Assembly: GCA_934045075.1 (NCBI GenBank)
Contig: OW203747.1
Coordinates: 6,902,357-6,966,356 of the forward strand
Length of the DNA stretch: 64,000 nucleotides
DNA from: Yponomeuta sedellus
Taxonomy: Eukaryota > Arthropoda > Insecta > Lepidoptera > Yponomeutidae
Direction of reading: 5' to 3'
Shown: positions 10,818 to 20,334 of the stretch, one piece after another
Layout of the letters: every line of letters begins with the position of its first letter
Numbering within the stretch: position 1 is the first letter of the stretch
Translations under genes and position numbers: made by a program
The notes under the pieces: generated by a model
Told to the model about the DNA's origin: nothing
Databases searched by the model: none
Seen by the model: only the letters and a program-made list of their open reading frames with translations

Positions 10818-11100
10818 GAGCGGCGGTAGCCGTGGGTAGAACAATGGACTCGGAAGCGACAGACTCAGGTTCGATTCCCAGTGCGGGCATGTACCAATGA
10901 CTTTGTTTTCTAACTTATGTAAATTTGTGAATTATAGTAGCAATACTACTCGCTCACTCTCTAGGAAAACATCCTGAGGAAATCTGAGTATCTGAGGTGA
11001 CCAAGTTCCCTAAGCAGCAATTCGCAGTGGACACGAGCAGTGATTGAGCCCTCTCTTTCTCTCTCTGCGAGCGAAAGCCTGTGCTCTGCAGTGGAATGGT
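10818..11100 (+). repeat. SINE family E (tRNA-like), near full length
   Basis: tRNA-like head with GGCGGTAGCCGTGGGTAG (box A) and GGTTCGATTCCC (box B). It is followed by 'catgtaccaatgactttgtt', the 'gaaaacatcctgaggaaa' block, and 'ctgtgctctgcagtgg' near the 3' end. Reference copy for family E. Confidence 0.75.
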
Positions 11101-11269
11101 ATATAGGCTGAATTACGTGACAAGTTTTACACTAGTAATTTGGAATACAATAACGTCGAGCTGAAAACAATATACTCCTTCTTTCATAGTCGTGTAAGAA
11201 CTTAGTTAGACCTGAGACTTCCGCACTTAGCCTCATAGTTGGGCCATTGTACGTAGCAAGAGCTGAGGT

Positions 11270-11462
11270 ACGCTAACACCTCAGACACTAGGGTTTCCTT
11301 ACGATGTTTTCCTTCACCGTCAGCGAGTAGTATTGCAACTATAATTTCACAAATGTACATAACTTAGAAAACAAAGTCATCGGTACATGCCTGGGTTCGA
11401 ACCCACGATCTCACGATTGAGAAGCCGGCGTTCTACACCGCTCCGCTACCACCGCTCTCGTG
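11270..11462 (-). repeat. SINE family E, 5' half
   Basis: Minus-strand sense: head 'gagcggtggtagcggagcgg', box-B-like GGTTCGAACCCAGG, then the shared body. Confidence 0.7.
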
Positions 11463-11690
11463 TAAGAAATTGTGATATAACAACGTTGTACATAATATTT
11501 TCAATTAACTGTTTGAAACAGGGCCCCAGAGATTACCTCGAAGGCACGGGCCGCGGTACCGCGGTCGTAACGGTTCCCACGATAATTGCTGTTAACTAAA
11601 CGGTGTCGACAAGATCTAACGGCATTATCCAGTTATCATCAGCGACACTGCAACCATTCTTGCACCGCTTAACATCTAAGGAATACTGTC

Positions 11691-11995
11691 GATATCAACC
11701 CTTGTATGTGCCCAATGCTGGGGCACGGGTCTCTTCCTGCATCCCAGGAAGGCTATGCCATACTCCACCACGGTGGCCAAGCCCGGGTTGGTGGAAGATT
11801 GTAAGACAGTGGCGGGCCTTACTGCCAGAAGTTATCAAGCCGCCCATAAGGCCTCTTACATGGCTTAACGACTGGCATAACATAAAAGCCAACGGCTTAA
11901 GGTGCCTTGCGAAGCACGGAACCGTGCCACTCGGAAAAATGCCACTAGCGTGACCCATCCATGCACTGAACACGCCCTATGTTGCTTAACCTTCG
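11691..11995 (-). repeat. SINE family A, left part, split by transposon
   Basis: Family A interrupted at CTTCG by the 11996-13191 element. The missing 5' part continues at 13197-13222 ('tgatcgtttaggatcactca'). Confidence 0.85.
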
Positions 11996-12024
11996 CACTG
12001 TGGCGCCAGGGTATGACAAAAATG
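11996..12024 (+). repeat. Left end: RSS-like, 13-bp spacer
   Basis: Heptamer-like CACTGTG (11996-12002), spacer GCGCCAGGGTATG, nonamer-like ACAAAAATG (12016-12024). The vertebrate RSS consensus is CACAGTG - 12 or 23 bp - ACAAAAACC. Confidence 0.7.
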
Positions 12025-12256
12025 AAAAAAACAAAAATGATTTTCGGGTTAATTTCCAATTGCATGGCCGTATACACATACCAAACCTTTTAAAACTATA
12101 AATTTTGCATTAGATTAGTGACACAATCAGTATCTTTTCGACCTCTGAAGTAGACACATCGTTATCAGTAAATTGTTAACAGTGAGTCATTAGCGTGCAT
12201 CGCTTCTTTTGTTAAGAGACTACCTGGAATTTCGAGTTTCTGTGAAGTGTGTCAAA

Positions 12257-12913
12257 ATGGAGCTTCAACGCAATGGTATGTATAATGTTTATGTGTAAAA
12301 ATAAATAAGCAACTAAGTACTACAACAACGTAGACTTGAGGAATTTCAACTTTTTAAGTGTATTTTGTTATGGTTTTAGGTAATGAAGTCTCAATAAAAA
12401 TAACAAGGCATCACATATTGAACTTATGGTCTAAATACCGTGGAGATCGGCTCGGTTACACACAAATCGCTTCGAATGTTGTCACTGACATAATCCAAGA
12501 ATTGTAAATTGAAGACAAAGAAAATGCAGACTTCCAACTTTTGAGAGAAAAGACTAAATATATAATTAAAAAAATTGGCCATTTCTACAAAGAAGCGTCG
12601 CATAAAATCAACAGATTATTATCGAGTCACCATGAATGGTTTTCTGTTGTCGAAAGTATTTCTTTGACGGGCAGTGCGAGCAGTGCGACTTCTGCAACGG
12701 ATCAGGAAGCACAGGAAAGTTCAACAAAAAAGCGTGGACGACCACAAAAACCATTCTTAGTTTGTTCAAAACTTGAAATTTCTCAGCTGGATTCTTCAAT
12801 GGCATCTTCTTTGAGTGTGAGTGATACGTCACTTCATTCAACCGACGAAATTGAAGCCACACCTAGTGAGTTGTTAGCGTTAATAGTTGGATGCAAATTA
12901 ACAAAACATTTAT
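12257..12913 (+). pseudogene. Broken two-exon gene inside the RAG/Transib-like element
   Basis: Exon 1 is 12257-12275 (ATGGAGCTTCAACGCAATG), followed by a GTATGT donor. Exon 2 begins after TTTTAG at 12380 and stays in frame (phase 1). A TAA at 12505-12507 interrupts the frame after codon 48. The frame then continues open through 12541 to about 12913, and beyond it the sequence is AT-rich and unlike coding DNA. Visible parts: a Ser/Thr-rich linker, a basic KKRGRPQKPF AT-hook-like motif (about 12727-12756), and a final TPSELLALIVGCKLTKH segment. From memory, a KRGRPxxxF motif followed by an 'ALALI...LTK' segment occurs near the N-terminus of a widespread insect transposase family; I could not verify this. 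No catalytic acidic residues are present. Inference: N-terminal remnant of a transposase left by an internal deletion. The frame open to 13125 in the AT-rich part is probably chance. Confidence 0.55.
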
Positions 12914-13151
12914 GTGTTAGAAAATTTGTAATATTTTATTTACTTAGTTTTAGTACGTTTTTATTTACGCATGTACGTAAATACATTTTGTTTTTTGTTG
13001 TGTTAGATAATATATTTTGTTTGAAAATTTTCAATACATATACAAATATACCTTTTTTAACACCTACACATGTTTTTTATTCACTGAATTCCACTTTTAA
13101 ATATCAATATATGCTAAAAAGGTAGAAAGTAATGTGAAAACTGCTACTTTC

Positions 13152-13191
13152 GATTTTTGTCATACCCTTGTATTGAGGTGGAGCCACTGTG
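13152..13191 (-). repeat. Right end: RSS-like, 24-bp spacer
   Basis: On the minus strand: CACAGTG (13191-13185), 24-bp spacer (13184-13161), ACAAAAATC (13160-13152). The GGGTATGACAAAAAT block is shared with the left end, but here it lies 11 bp, about one helical turn, further from the heptamer. Confidence 0.7.
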
Positions 13192-13196
13192 CTTCG

Positions 13197-13222
13197 TGAT
13201 CGTTTAGGATCACTCAGGCAGC
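13197..13222 (-). repeat. SINE family A, remaining 5' piece
   Basis: Continuation of the copy at 11691-11995. It matches the minus strand of 48749-48775 ('cgtttaagatcaatcaggca' there). Confidence 0.75.
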
Positions 13223-13310
13223 GTCTATAACTATAATGATTATCATTTATACACTTTAAAATGTATTATTTTATAATATGAAAACTATCTTTAACCTAAG
13301 TTTTTACTGA

Positions 13311-13535
13311 AAATCAGCGTCGCTACTGAAGCATGTTCCCTCCACGGGCGACGCTGATTTTGGACGACTCAATTTTAGGCTGAGCATAAGGCCTCACAGT
13401 GAAGGAAAACGTCGTGAGGAAACCTGAATGTCTGAGGTGTTCAAACACCGCAGATACAGCAAATTAAGCCCATACTCTATCTCTGAGAGAAGGCCTGTGC
13501 CCTGCAGTGGGACGTTTTTAGTCTATATAAAAAGG
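13311..13535 (+). repeat. Foldback piece plus SINE family E 3' half
   Basis: 13311-13380 carries AAATCAGCGTCGC and its inverted GGGCGACGCTGATTTT, a small foldback also seen in part at 63656-63720. 13390-13535 is the family E 3' half ('aggaaacctgaatgtctgag', 'gcctgtgccctgcagtgg'). Confidence 0.55.
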
Positions 13536-13620
13536 CCTTATGCCAAATTTAGTTTTTAAGGTTTATTTCATTTATTGTACCTTATTTAATATTTGTCGGC
13601 ATTGATGATGATGATTGGCC

Positions 13621-13720
13621 TTCTTGCATCTACGTAATGAGATGATTTATACAGCGTCCAGTGGTAACCTCACTCACTCTAGATGGGTGAAGGGACCACT
13701 CCGACGCTGTAGTGCCTGGG
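13621..13720. mobile_element. Short foldback repeat P
   Basis: CAGCGTCCAGTGGTA on the left and 'gggaccactccgacgctg' on the right form an imperfect hairpin. Copies at 3761-3838 and 63164-63265. Confidence 0.6.
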
Positions 13721-13839
13721 ACGTTTTATAGATGGTGTAGGCTTGCCCAGCACCTTTACCATCCTGACAGCTTAGTCGGCATTACCTAAGGAAAATTTCA
13801 CCTAATAAAAAATTGCACGGTCTTAAAATGTGAATTTAA

Positions 13840-13950
13840 AAACAAAAAATTTTTTGGCGGAATTTAGCGAAGTAATTTTCACATTTTAATGCTTATTGTG
13901 GATTTCCAAAAAGTAACGCCTAATTCCATACAATATTTGCACAGTCTTAC
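13840..13950. mobile_element. MITE family L terminal piece
   Basis: 'ggcggaatttagc', 'agtaattttcacattttaat' and 'aacgcctaattccatacaat' match, inverted, the segment at 62105-62190. One end of the family L element only. 13951-14450 is low-complexity and otherwise unrecognised. Confidence 0.6.
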
Positions 13951-14450
13951 AAATAAAAAAAAAATGTTTTATATAGGTAATTTACAAAAAAAAAAAAAAA
14001 GGGTATTCTGAGACCTGCGCCGACTATATTGATATGAGCTACTTTATAATTCTTCTGTTCGCCCATTATTAGTTTTTTTTCTATTTTCTTACTTGCTTCT
14101 TTTTTTCCTCTGTTTGTTTATAATGTGTGGTAAACTTTTGCGTATATATATTGTTGTGTTTTGTGAATTTGTAACCGTTATGTTATGTTTTTAGTATTGT
14201 GCCGTTGAATAAATTATTTCCCTCTCTTTCTCTTTAATTCGTATTTACAGCGAAATAATAATTATCTTCGCAGGCAGATACGTGATGTATGTAATTCCAA
14301 GGAAATACATGTATTTTCTTGGACCTTTTCAAATGAACCCTTAGCCAACACAACGATCATAATTCCACGAATTACTTTGCTATTGGCAACTACTAGTTAG
14401 GGCAGTATAAAAATAAAGTGTTAGAAAATTACTGCGTCGGTTACATATTG

Positions 14451-14640
14451 TTTTTAAAAACCTATTTAGAGGCTAAAAATTCCACCCATGCCGGGATTCG
14501 AGCCCGCGACCTCTGGCTATCCGTGCCAGCACTCTTTCCAACTGAGCTAAGGTGCGACTCACCGGCATCAGTGAAATTTCGAACCTCTTTACAACATTCT
14601 CTGTATTACTTAGCACGGGTTAGTGCATTAAAAAAAGAGT
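14451..14640. mobile_element. SINE family B with inverted 5' part
   Basis: 14455-14611 is a minus-sense tRNA-like head and body. At 'tctgtattac' it joins a plus-sense family B 3' tail (TTAGCACGGGTTAGTGCATT, then A-run). Head-to-tail inversion within one insertion is the form left by twin priming. Confidence 0.7.
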
Positions 14641-15279
14641 ATATACCTACTGTTTTTTTTAATTTTTTTTCTACTGGATTAAAAAACTTCATACAGCCTA
14701 GCGAGCAAATTATAAATAATTCTGATAACGATCAGTCACTATAAACAAAGATAAGGCCAGTCAATGAGAATGCATCGTCCATAGAGATAAAAACGAATTA
14801 CGAAAATCCTACAGTAATTACGTGATTAACAACATTAATTAAAATCGATTATCCATCGAGCGGCCGGACGTTACGGATTATTTACCCACTTAAGATTTTA
14901 TAAGGATATCGCCATCGCAAAGTTAGGAAAATTAAACGTGATTCGGTGAGATAACTGGGAATTGTTAAAAGAAACATAAAAACAGACTGCGTAAAAAAAT
15001 GTTCTCAAATTCCTTGGCCGTAGCTGAGAATAAGCAGAATACTTGCTATGTGAAAGCAGATATAAAAAATGCTGAGATACGGCCCTTTTTGGCTTCTGTG
15101 GCACACGCACTTATAGCCAAGTAGAGCCATATAATTTCAGTTACAGCATTACGTAAATGTAATAGAATTAATTTCATGGAAAATAATTAGAGAATTATAT
15201 TAATTGTAATAATTTAATCAACTGTAATTTGAGAATTATTTTTATTTATTGGTATGATTTAATTGAATTTAATAAGAAT
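14641..15279. other. No recognised feature
   Basis: AT-rich sequence; short open frames only; no repeat matched. Confidence 0.45.
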
Positions 15280-15290
15280 AATCCGAGAAT

Positions 15291-15646
15291 AAATGGAGCG
15301 CTCGTAGCCTAGCCGAACCGAGTGATTGGAATCAATCACTTGAGTTAAGCAAGAGTTATCACTTGAGTTAGTCCCGTGACTACTGCTAGTGGCATTTTAT
15401 CCGAGCGCTTCCGTGCTTCGCAAGGCACGCTAAGCCGTTGGTCCCGGCTGTCATGTAATGGCAGTGGTTAAACCATGTCAGAGGCCTGATGGGCGGCTTG
15501 ATAAATTCTGACAGTAAGGCTCGCCACTGTCTTACAATCCTCCACCAACCCGGACTTGGCCCCCGTGGTGGAGTATGGCCTAACCTTCCTGCGATGCATG
15601 AAGAGACCCGTGCCCCAGCAGTGGGGACATACAAGGGTTGATATCG
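15291..15646 (+). mobile_element. SINE family A, full length, 11-bp target duplication
   Basis: AATCCGAGAAT at 15280-15290 is repeated at 15647-15657, exactly framing a 356-bp copy from the GAGCGCTCG start to GGGTTGATATCG. This shows family A moves as a complete RNA copy, and it defines both element ends. Confidence 0.9.
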
Positions 15647-15684
15647 AATCCGAGAATTCCATTTTTGTTAATTATTATATTTAT

Positions 15685-15912
15685 TATGTAAGTGGAAGGG
15701 TTGGTAAGGGTCGTCCCAGGCGGACATACATCGACCAGATAGGGGATGTATTAGCAAAGGGAAAGATAAAAGGTACCCGGAACCGGCGTGCGTGCATGCA
15801 ACGACTTATGAACGTTGATGATTGATGAATGTCAGGATCGTGGCAAGTGGCAGTCCCTGGTCGCTGCCTACCTCTCTGGGATACAGGCGTGAGGTTATGT
15901 ATGTATGTATTT
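15685..15912 (+). pseudogene. LINE family G, C-terminal coding end and (TATG) tail
   Basis: Translates to a basic [18 protein letters not shown] segment and then an [13 protein letters not shown] stretch. After a small frame break come the last codons, in other copies 'DRGxWQSLVSAYPSGIQA' plus stop. The DRG-x-W pattern with a following short tail is typical of the last residues of a LINE ORF2. The copy ends in GTTATGTATGTATGTAT. Related 5'-truncated copies: 25279-25480, 44370-44520, 63335-63515. Only the final ~70 codons remain, so it is inactive. Confidence 0.65.
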
Positions 15913-16341
15913 TATTGTTACGATAATTAATGAGCGAATCCATTTCGTATCTATGTATCTACCCTAACATTCTAACATCTGCCTCAAACCATCCCTAACC
16001 CAGAACATTGACCTCACATTTTCGCAAGTCACGCTCCGTTCGGAAAATGCACCCGGTCACTCGGCTAAAACATTAATCACGTACCGACTGTGACTAATCA
16101 ATAAATGAATGGACTACGCGGAGTGGCGTAGCGGTCGCCACGCTACTTTTCAGGCTTTTGAGCAATTTGCCGATCGATAGACGAGGAAAACGTGCGAAAC
16201 TAAAGCCGCCTTCTCACTATGGGATGTAATATAATATACATTACATCTTATATTTTTAATTTTTTTTATTTTATGTAAGGTGAAGAAACACATACAAGTA
16301 CAGGTAAAATTATTAAAAAAACGGATGTACATAGACATAAA
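15913..16341. other. No recognised feature
   Basis: Contains 'ggatgtaatataatatacattacatcttata', an AT-rich imperfect palindrome around 16220-16255, and nothing else of note. Confidence 0.4.
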
Positions 16342-16471
16342 CCCCCTTATTCATAATGGTCCGCTAACTTAAAACAGCTGCTAAAGAGTGCTTTCTCATT
16401 CTGACTGAGGTCAATAGAACAAGACAGAGCGAGAATTAGCAATGCTTTAAGTTAGCAGACTATTAAGGGGG
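16342..16471. mobile_element. 130-bp MITE with CCCCCTTATTCATAA ends
   Basis: CCCCCTTATTCATAATGGTC at the left and its imperfect inverse ending TTAAGGGGG at the right, enclosing a second inverted pair CTAACTTAAA/TTTAAGTTAG. The end sequence is familiar from many insect MITEs. Confidence 0.7.
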
Positions 16472-16560
16472 AAAGTAGGTAATGCATCCTTAGATCTTCA
16501 CACTGCGAAGTAATATTATATTAATAATAAAAAAGTTACGCCACAACAATAGATTCTGTA

Positions 16561-16620
16561 AAGGATGATGGGCGTTTTGGTCCTTATGTCCAATCAAGAT
16601 GAGTCATATGTCGTTGGATA
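16561..16620 (+). repeat. Left terminal inverted repeat of the DDE transposon
   Basis: Begins AAGGATGATGGGC and continues with GGTCC, CCAATCAAGATGAGTC and TCGTTGGATAG, which correspond to the right end. Confidence 0.7.
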
Positions 16621-17123
16621 GCTCTTTTCAAGTGAAAAAATAAATTCTATGAAGACGAATCCGTATGAATTGTCCATTTTGAAATATGCTCGTCGGAAAG
16701 TACCATTTTTTGCTCTAAATAGAAATTAGAAAAATTCATATCTCTGGTTTAACTCAACCGATGCTCATGATTTTTACGAAAATCACATCTATGCATACTC
16801 TGTCATAAATCATTAGAGCGAGACAGCGACATTGCGCTCTCTCTCCCACTCACGGTCACGGGTAACGCTGGAATTCGGTTTTGACCCCTCTCGCGCTCCG
16901 GGACACGGCGCGGGGGCAGGTATGTTAGGGTGAGGAACGCTTGGCCGCTTGCGCAGGTAGTCAGTCGTTTGCTGATATTGTGTTAAGTGCTACGTTATTA
17001 CGCTCCTCATTGTTCACATCGACTTTGACCTTGGCATCATTTTGGACTCTGTTACCCGTTTTATTTGTTGACCGTGGCTTTATATTGGACTTGGGTGCTT
17101 AACGATTGGATTGTTTCGTTGCA

Positions 17124-19676
17124 ATGGAACGTTACCGTAACTGTGTAATGTGCCGAAGAGGGCTATACCGAGGCAGATATCAAGTACGCGTTCTGTCGGA
17201 AGCCTTGACAAGAACACACGTGGAGCTAGTAACATTTATACGAGAAAGCGCTGCTCTGGAGGTTTGTACCTATTGCACTTTTTTTTTCCACTCGATCCTC
17301 ACTGAACCTTCGATATAAAAGGAAACCAATTGAAATCATGTGCAACTGCATCCCAGATCTATTCTAGTAGTAAATGAGGTAACGAAGACGTAAAAGTGAA
17401 AACCGATTGATAAGTGATTCTGGTCGCTTAAAGAACATTCAAGTGATTCCTTTTTCACTTTTACGTCTTCCACGATGTATTTACCACCAAAACAAGGCCT
17501 ACACAAAACCACAACCAATTACTGTGGTTGCGGTTTTGTGTGGTTGTGTGTATGCCTTGTTTTCGTACACACAACTACAGAAAACCGCAACCAGATCTCT
17601 GAGAAATCTGTGAATCTGTGGCATATATTTGACGATTCGCACACCTTCTGACAGAAAAACAAATCCCTCCCACAAATGACCCCCAATGCGTTATTTTGTT
17701 AGGTATTTTTCGGAAACCAAAGTTGTTTTTCTTTTCCTTACATTTTCATATATCATTTTCAGGTCGTGTTTGACAACACCCGAAGAGTATGTTACCGATG
17801 CTGGCAAAGAGCCGAAAATGCGACTAGAGGTCATGCAAACCCTCAACCCGAGCCGGAGCCGCAAGAACAAGCAGAACCGCAAGAACAACTACAACCGCAA
17901 GAACAACTACAACCGCAATTAGAAGAAATGCTTCATATTCCTGAATATATGAGAGCACCTAATACCGCGACGCATTGTATCTTTCATGGCTGCGCTAATG
18001 AAACCCGCCATCGAATTCCAAATGTTGTTAAAATCCACGTATTTTCTCAACATAAATTGTATATCCCCGACAGTGCCAGAGTATGTCACGATCACCTTAA
18101 TGGGAATGATTGGGATGATTTGCCCCAACATTGCAACATTTCCCATGACTTTACGGCTGCCCACTTCAGGGATGTTTGTGACCTAATGCGAAATGCCTTA
18201 AACTCACCCAGATTACGTTTTAGCGACCGAGGCATGAATGAAGAAGAAATGCACTTTTGGACTGGACGTACTAATGATGAATTTAATGCCATCTTAGAGC
18301 AAAATCCATTATTAAGAAATAGAAGTGCAGATCCCAGAACCACTTTGGGCATTTTACTAACGAAACTACGCACAGGAGAACCCAACGCGAGACTTGCGAC
18401 GTTGTTTAACATGTCTCGGAGAAAACTCGAACGCCAGTTGGCCATCGCACGAGAGTGTCTTAGCACTGACTACGTTGTGCGACACTTGGGAGTGGATCAC
18501 ATGAATAGAGAAGATATATTGGAGAGAAACTTGAGGATTCCAAAAGCACTGTATGGAAATGAAGACAACAATAAAGCCATTATTATTTGCGATGGTACGT
18601 ATATTTATATATACAAGAGTTCAAACTTTTTGTTTCAGAGGCAATCCTACAGTTTACACAAGTTCCAAAACTTGTTGAAACCATTTTTAATCGTAACCAC
18701 TGACGGATACATTATAGATGTTAAAGGACCATACGCTGCAACAAAAACTGATGCGCAGATAATGAGCGACTTAATGACTGACGAGGAAAATCCCCTTCAT
18801 ATATTGCTTCAGCCGAATGACGTATTTATTTTGGACCGCGGGTTCAGGGATAGTCTGCAGCATATAGAAGCATGTGGCTACGAATTTCACGTCCCCCCGA
18901 CGAAGAACCGGGAAGAGTCGCAGCTCACGACTTCTCAAGCAAATGATTCCCGGCTGGTGACAATGTGCCGATGGGTAGTGGAAGTGGTTAACGGGCGTTT
19001 CAAAAGATATTTCAAGCTGTTGCGCCAAAAATATTTTAATAACACAATGCCTAATATGTTCGGGGATTTTATGATTGCAGCAGCAATTACAAATCACTTC
19101 CACAGGCCTATTGTCGATAGCCAACACGCAGAAGCTTTTTTACAAAAAATTGTTGAAAGAAGGCAAACCCCAAACGTGTTATATGATTATGTAGAAACAA
19201 AAAGATTAAACAACAGAAGAGCCAATTTCCAGAGATTGGAAGCAAATGACATTCAAGACTTTCCACGATTGAGGGAACAGGACGTGATTTTGCTGTCATT
19301 GGGGACATATCAGTTAAAACTGGCAAAATCATATTGCAGCGAGCACCTCAACAACGGCTTATATCTTATAGAAACTTATAGAGAAGCTGCTTTGGAGGAT
19401 ATCCATGAATATGGGATCCACGAAGATGCGTGGCTGTTGCGTGCACGCATACAGTCCCGACATGTACGATCAAAACAATATTTTTGCTATATATTATTAG
19501 ACAGAAATAGTAGAAACATATTACAACATTATTGCACATGTTTGACAGGACGCCGCACGATAGGTTCCTGTGCGCATATTATATCTATTGTGTGGTATTT
19601 AGGATATGCTAGACATGAAGGCTTTACTGAACCAGCACTATATTTAAATAACATTATCATGGATGAAACACATTAA
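17124..19676 (+). CDS. DDE transposase with Cys-rich N-terminus and SWIM finger (two exons)
   Basis: Exon 1 is 17124-17261 (46 codons, start context GCAATGG). The intron has GTTTGT and TTTTCAG borders (17262-17762, phase 0). Exon 2 is 17763-19676. The predicted protein is 683 residues. Modules: Cys7/Cys10 and Cys56/Cys59 form a ZAD-like C-x2-C pair only after splicing; a Gln/Glu/Pro repeat tract (about 73-100); a THAP-like C-x4-C-x30-C-x2-H set (118, 123, 154, 157); a DDE core with Asp323 (CDGTYIYI), Asp404 (LDRGFRDS) and Glu453 (VVEVVNGRFKR), the pattern of IS5/PIF-Harbinger-type transposases; and a C-terminal CxC...CxH SWIM finger (637, 639, 649, 651). Expected role: nuclear cut-and-paste of its own element. 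Codon frame is unbroken. ISL2EU/IS4EU-type elements also join THAP and DDE domains, but the exact family is unproven. The intron's foldbacks are noted separately. Confidence 0.75.
17384..17564. repeat. Two foldbacks inside the transposase intron
   Basis: GAAGACGTAAAAGTGAAAA (17384-17402) is perfectly inverted at 17452-17470. 17489-17564 forms a second hairpin with AAAACAAGGC/GCCTTGTTTT outer arms and an ACACAAAACCACAACC-type inner arm. They account for about a third of the intron. Confidence 0.65.
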
Positions 19677-19928
19677 ACGATAAAACTTACTCTGAACTTG
19701 TTTTATTTACTTCGATAATAAACAAACAATGATTATATAATAATCAATGCTGATCATTTGTAATTAAAATCGATATACAATGTCGAAAAAATATCAAAAA
19801 GAATTAAAACAACAGAAAAAAAATTAAATAAAAAAAAACTTTTAACGTATGATTACTCAAATTGGACAGAAAATCGGGACTAGCGCTTCGATTATTCTTA
19901 TTCTACAAAAAAATACCTTTCCAACGAC

Positions 19929-19988
19929 GTATTACTCATTCCGATTGGTGCCAGGACCAGGTTCCATACATTTGTGCCCATCATCCTT
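19929..19988 (-). repeat. Right terminal inverted repeat of the DDE transposon
   Basis: Minus-strand reading begins AAGGATGATGGGCAC and has GGTCC, CCAATCGGAATGAGT and TACGTCGTTGG in the same order as the left end. Confidence 0.7.
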
Positions 19989-20033
19989 AGTATTATCTAG
20001 CAAAAGGTTCCTCAACAACTTAGTTTGACTGCC

Positions 20034-20190
20034 GCTCCGGTGCGTATCTGGGACAGAGGGTCTCTTTTGCGGTGCAGCGTGGCAATGCTGCCAGCGTGTT
20101 GGGATCCTTTGGCTCAGATATTTTCCGGAGTGGTTTGTTCAGTTAGTGTATTTTTTGTGTGTTCAAATTATTATTATTATTATTTTATGT
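20034..20190 (+). pseudogene. LINE family M, last ~30 codons and tail
   Basis: Open translation GQRVSFAVQRGNAASVLGSF... ends in a TAG at about 20146, followed by an (ATT) tail. A 'QR(I/V)S.A.QRGNAASVLG' ending is familiar as a LINE ORF2 C-terminus. An inverted copy lies at 21050-21195. Confidence 0.55.
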
Positions 20191-20334
20191 GTTCTTGACG
20201 AAAATTTATTGGATATTGTTCTGTGCATGTATTTTTTTTTATTAAGTGTGACATGTTTAGTAACTATTTTATTTTGTAATAACATTTTTATCTGACTAAT
20301 TCATTAAAATTTTTTGAACTTAAGTAAGTTTGAA

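Larger units (their letters stand above)
11996..13191 (+). mobile_element. RAG/Transib-like transposon, non-autonomous
   Basis: 1196-bp element bounded by the 5-bp duplication CTTCG (11991-11995, 13192-13196). Left end: heptamer CACTGTG, 13-bp spacer, ACAAAAATG. Right end, read inward: CACAGTG, 24-bp spacer, ACAAAAATC. CACWRTG-type heptamers with a 5-bp GC-containing duplication are the known signature of Transib and RAG-type transposons. An unoccupied version of the target, with a single CTTCG, is present in the family A copy at 48729-49139 (minus strand, 48776-48780), which confirms both boundaries. Inside lies the 5' end of a two-exon gene that fades into AT-rich sequence. The superfamily call rests on the ends; the protein evidence is weaker. 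Confidence 0.8.
16561..19988 (+). mobile_element. Complete DDE transposon with two-exon transposase gene
   Basis: 3428-bp element. The outer 13 bp, AAGGATGATGGGC, is perfect at both ends. Inner end sequences stay alignable for about 60 bp (GGTCC, CCAATC, ATGAGT, TACGTCGTTGG on the right; ATGTCGTTGG on the left) after a ~14-bp length difference. The target duplication is uncertain: GTA precedes the left end, and GTA follows the right end after one extra A. Contents: a GC-richer leader (16850-16950), exon 1, a 501-bp intron, exon 2, and an AATAAA at about 19716-19723. No other gene lies inside. Both ends and the reading frame look intact. Confidence 0.8.

Noticed and set aside
12914..13125. Extension of the RSS-like element's gene to 13125
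   Set aside because: Beyond about 12913 the composition is AT-rich with Phe/Leu/Tyr-heavy translation typical of non-coding DNA.
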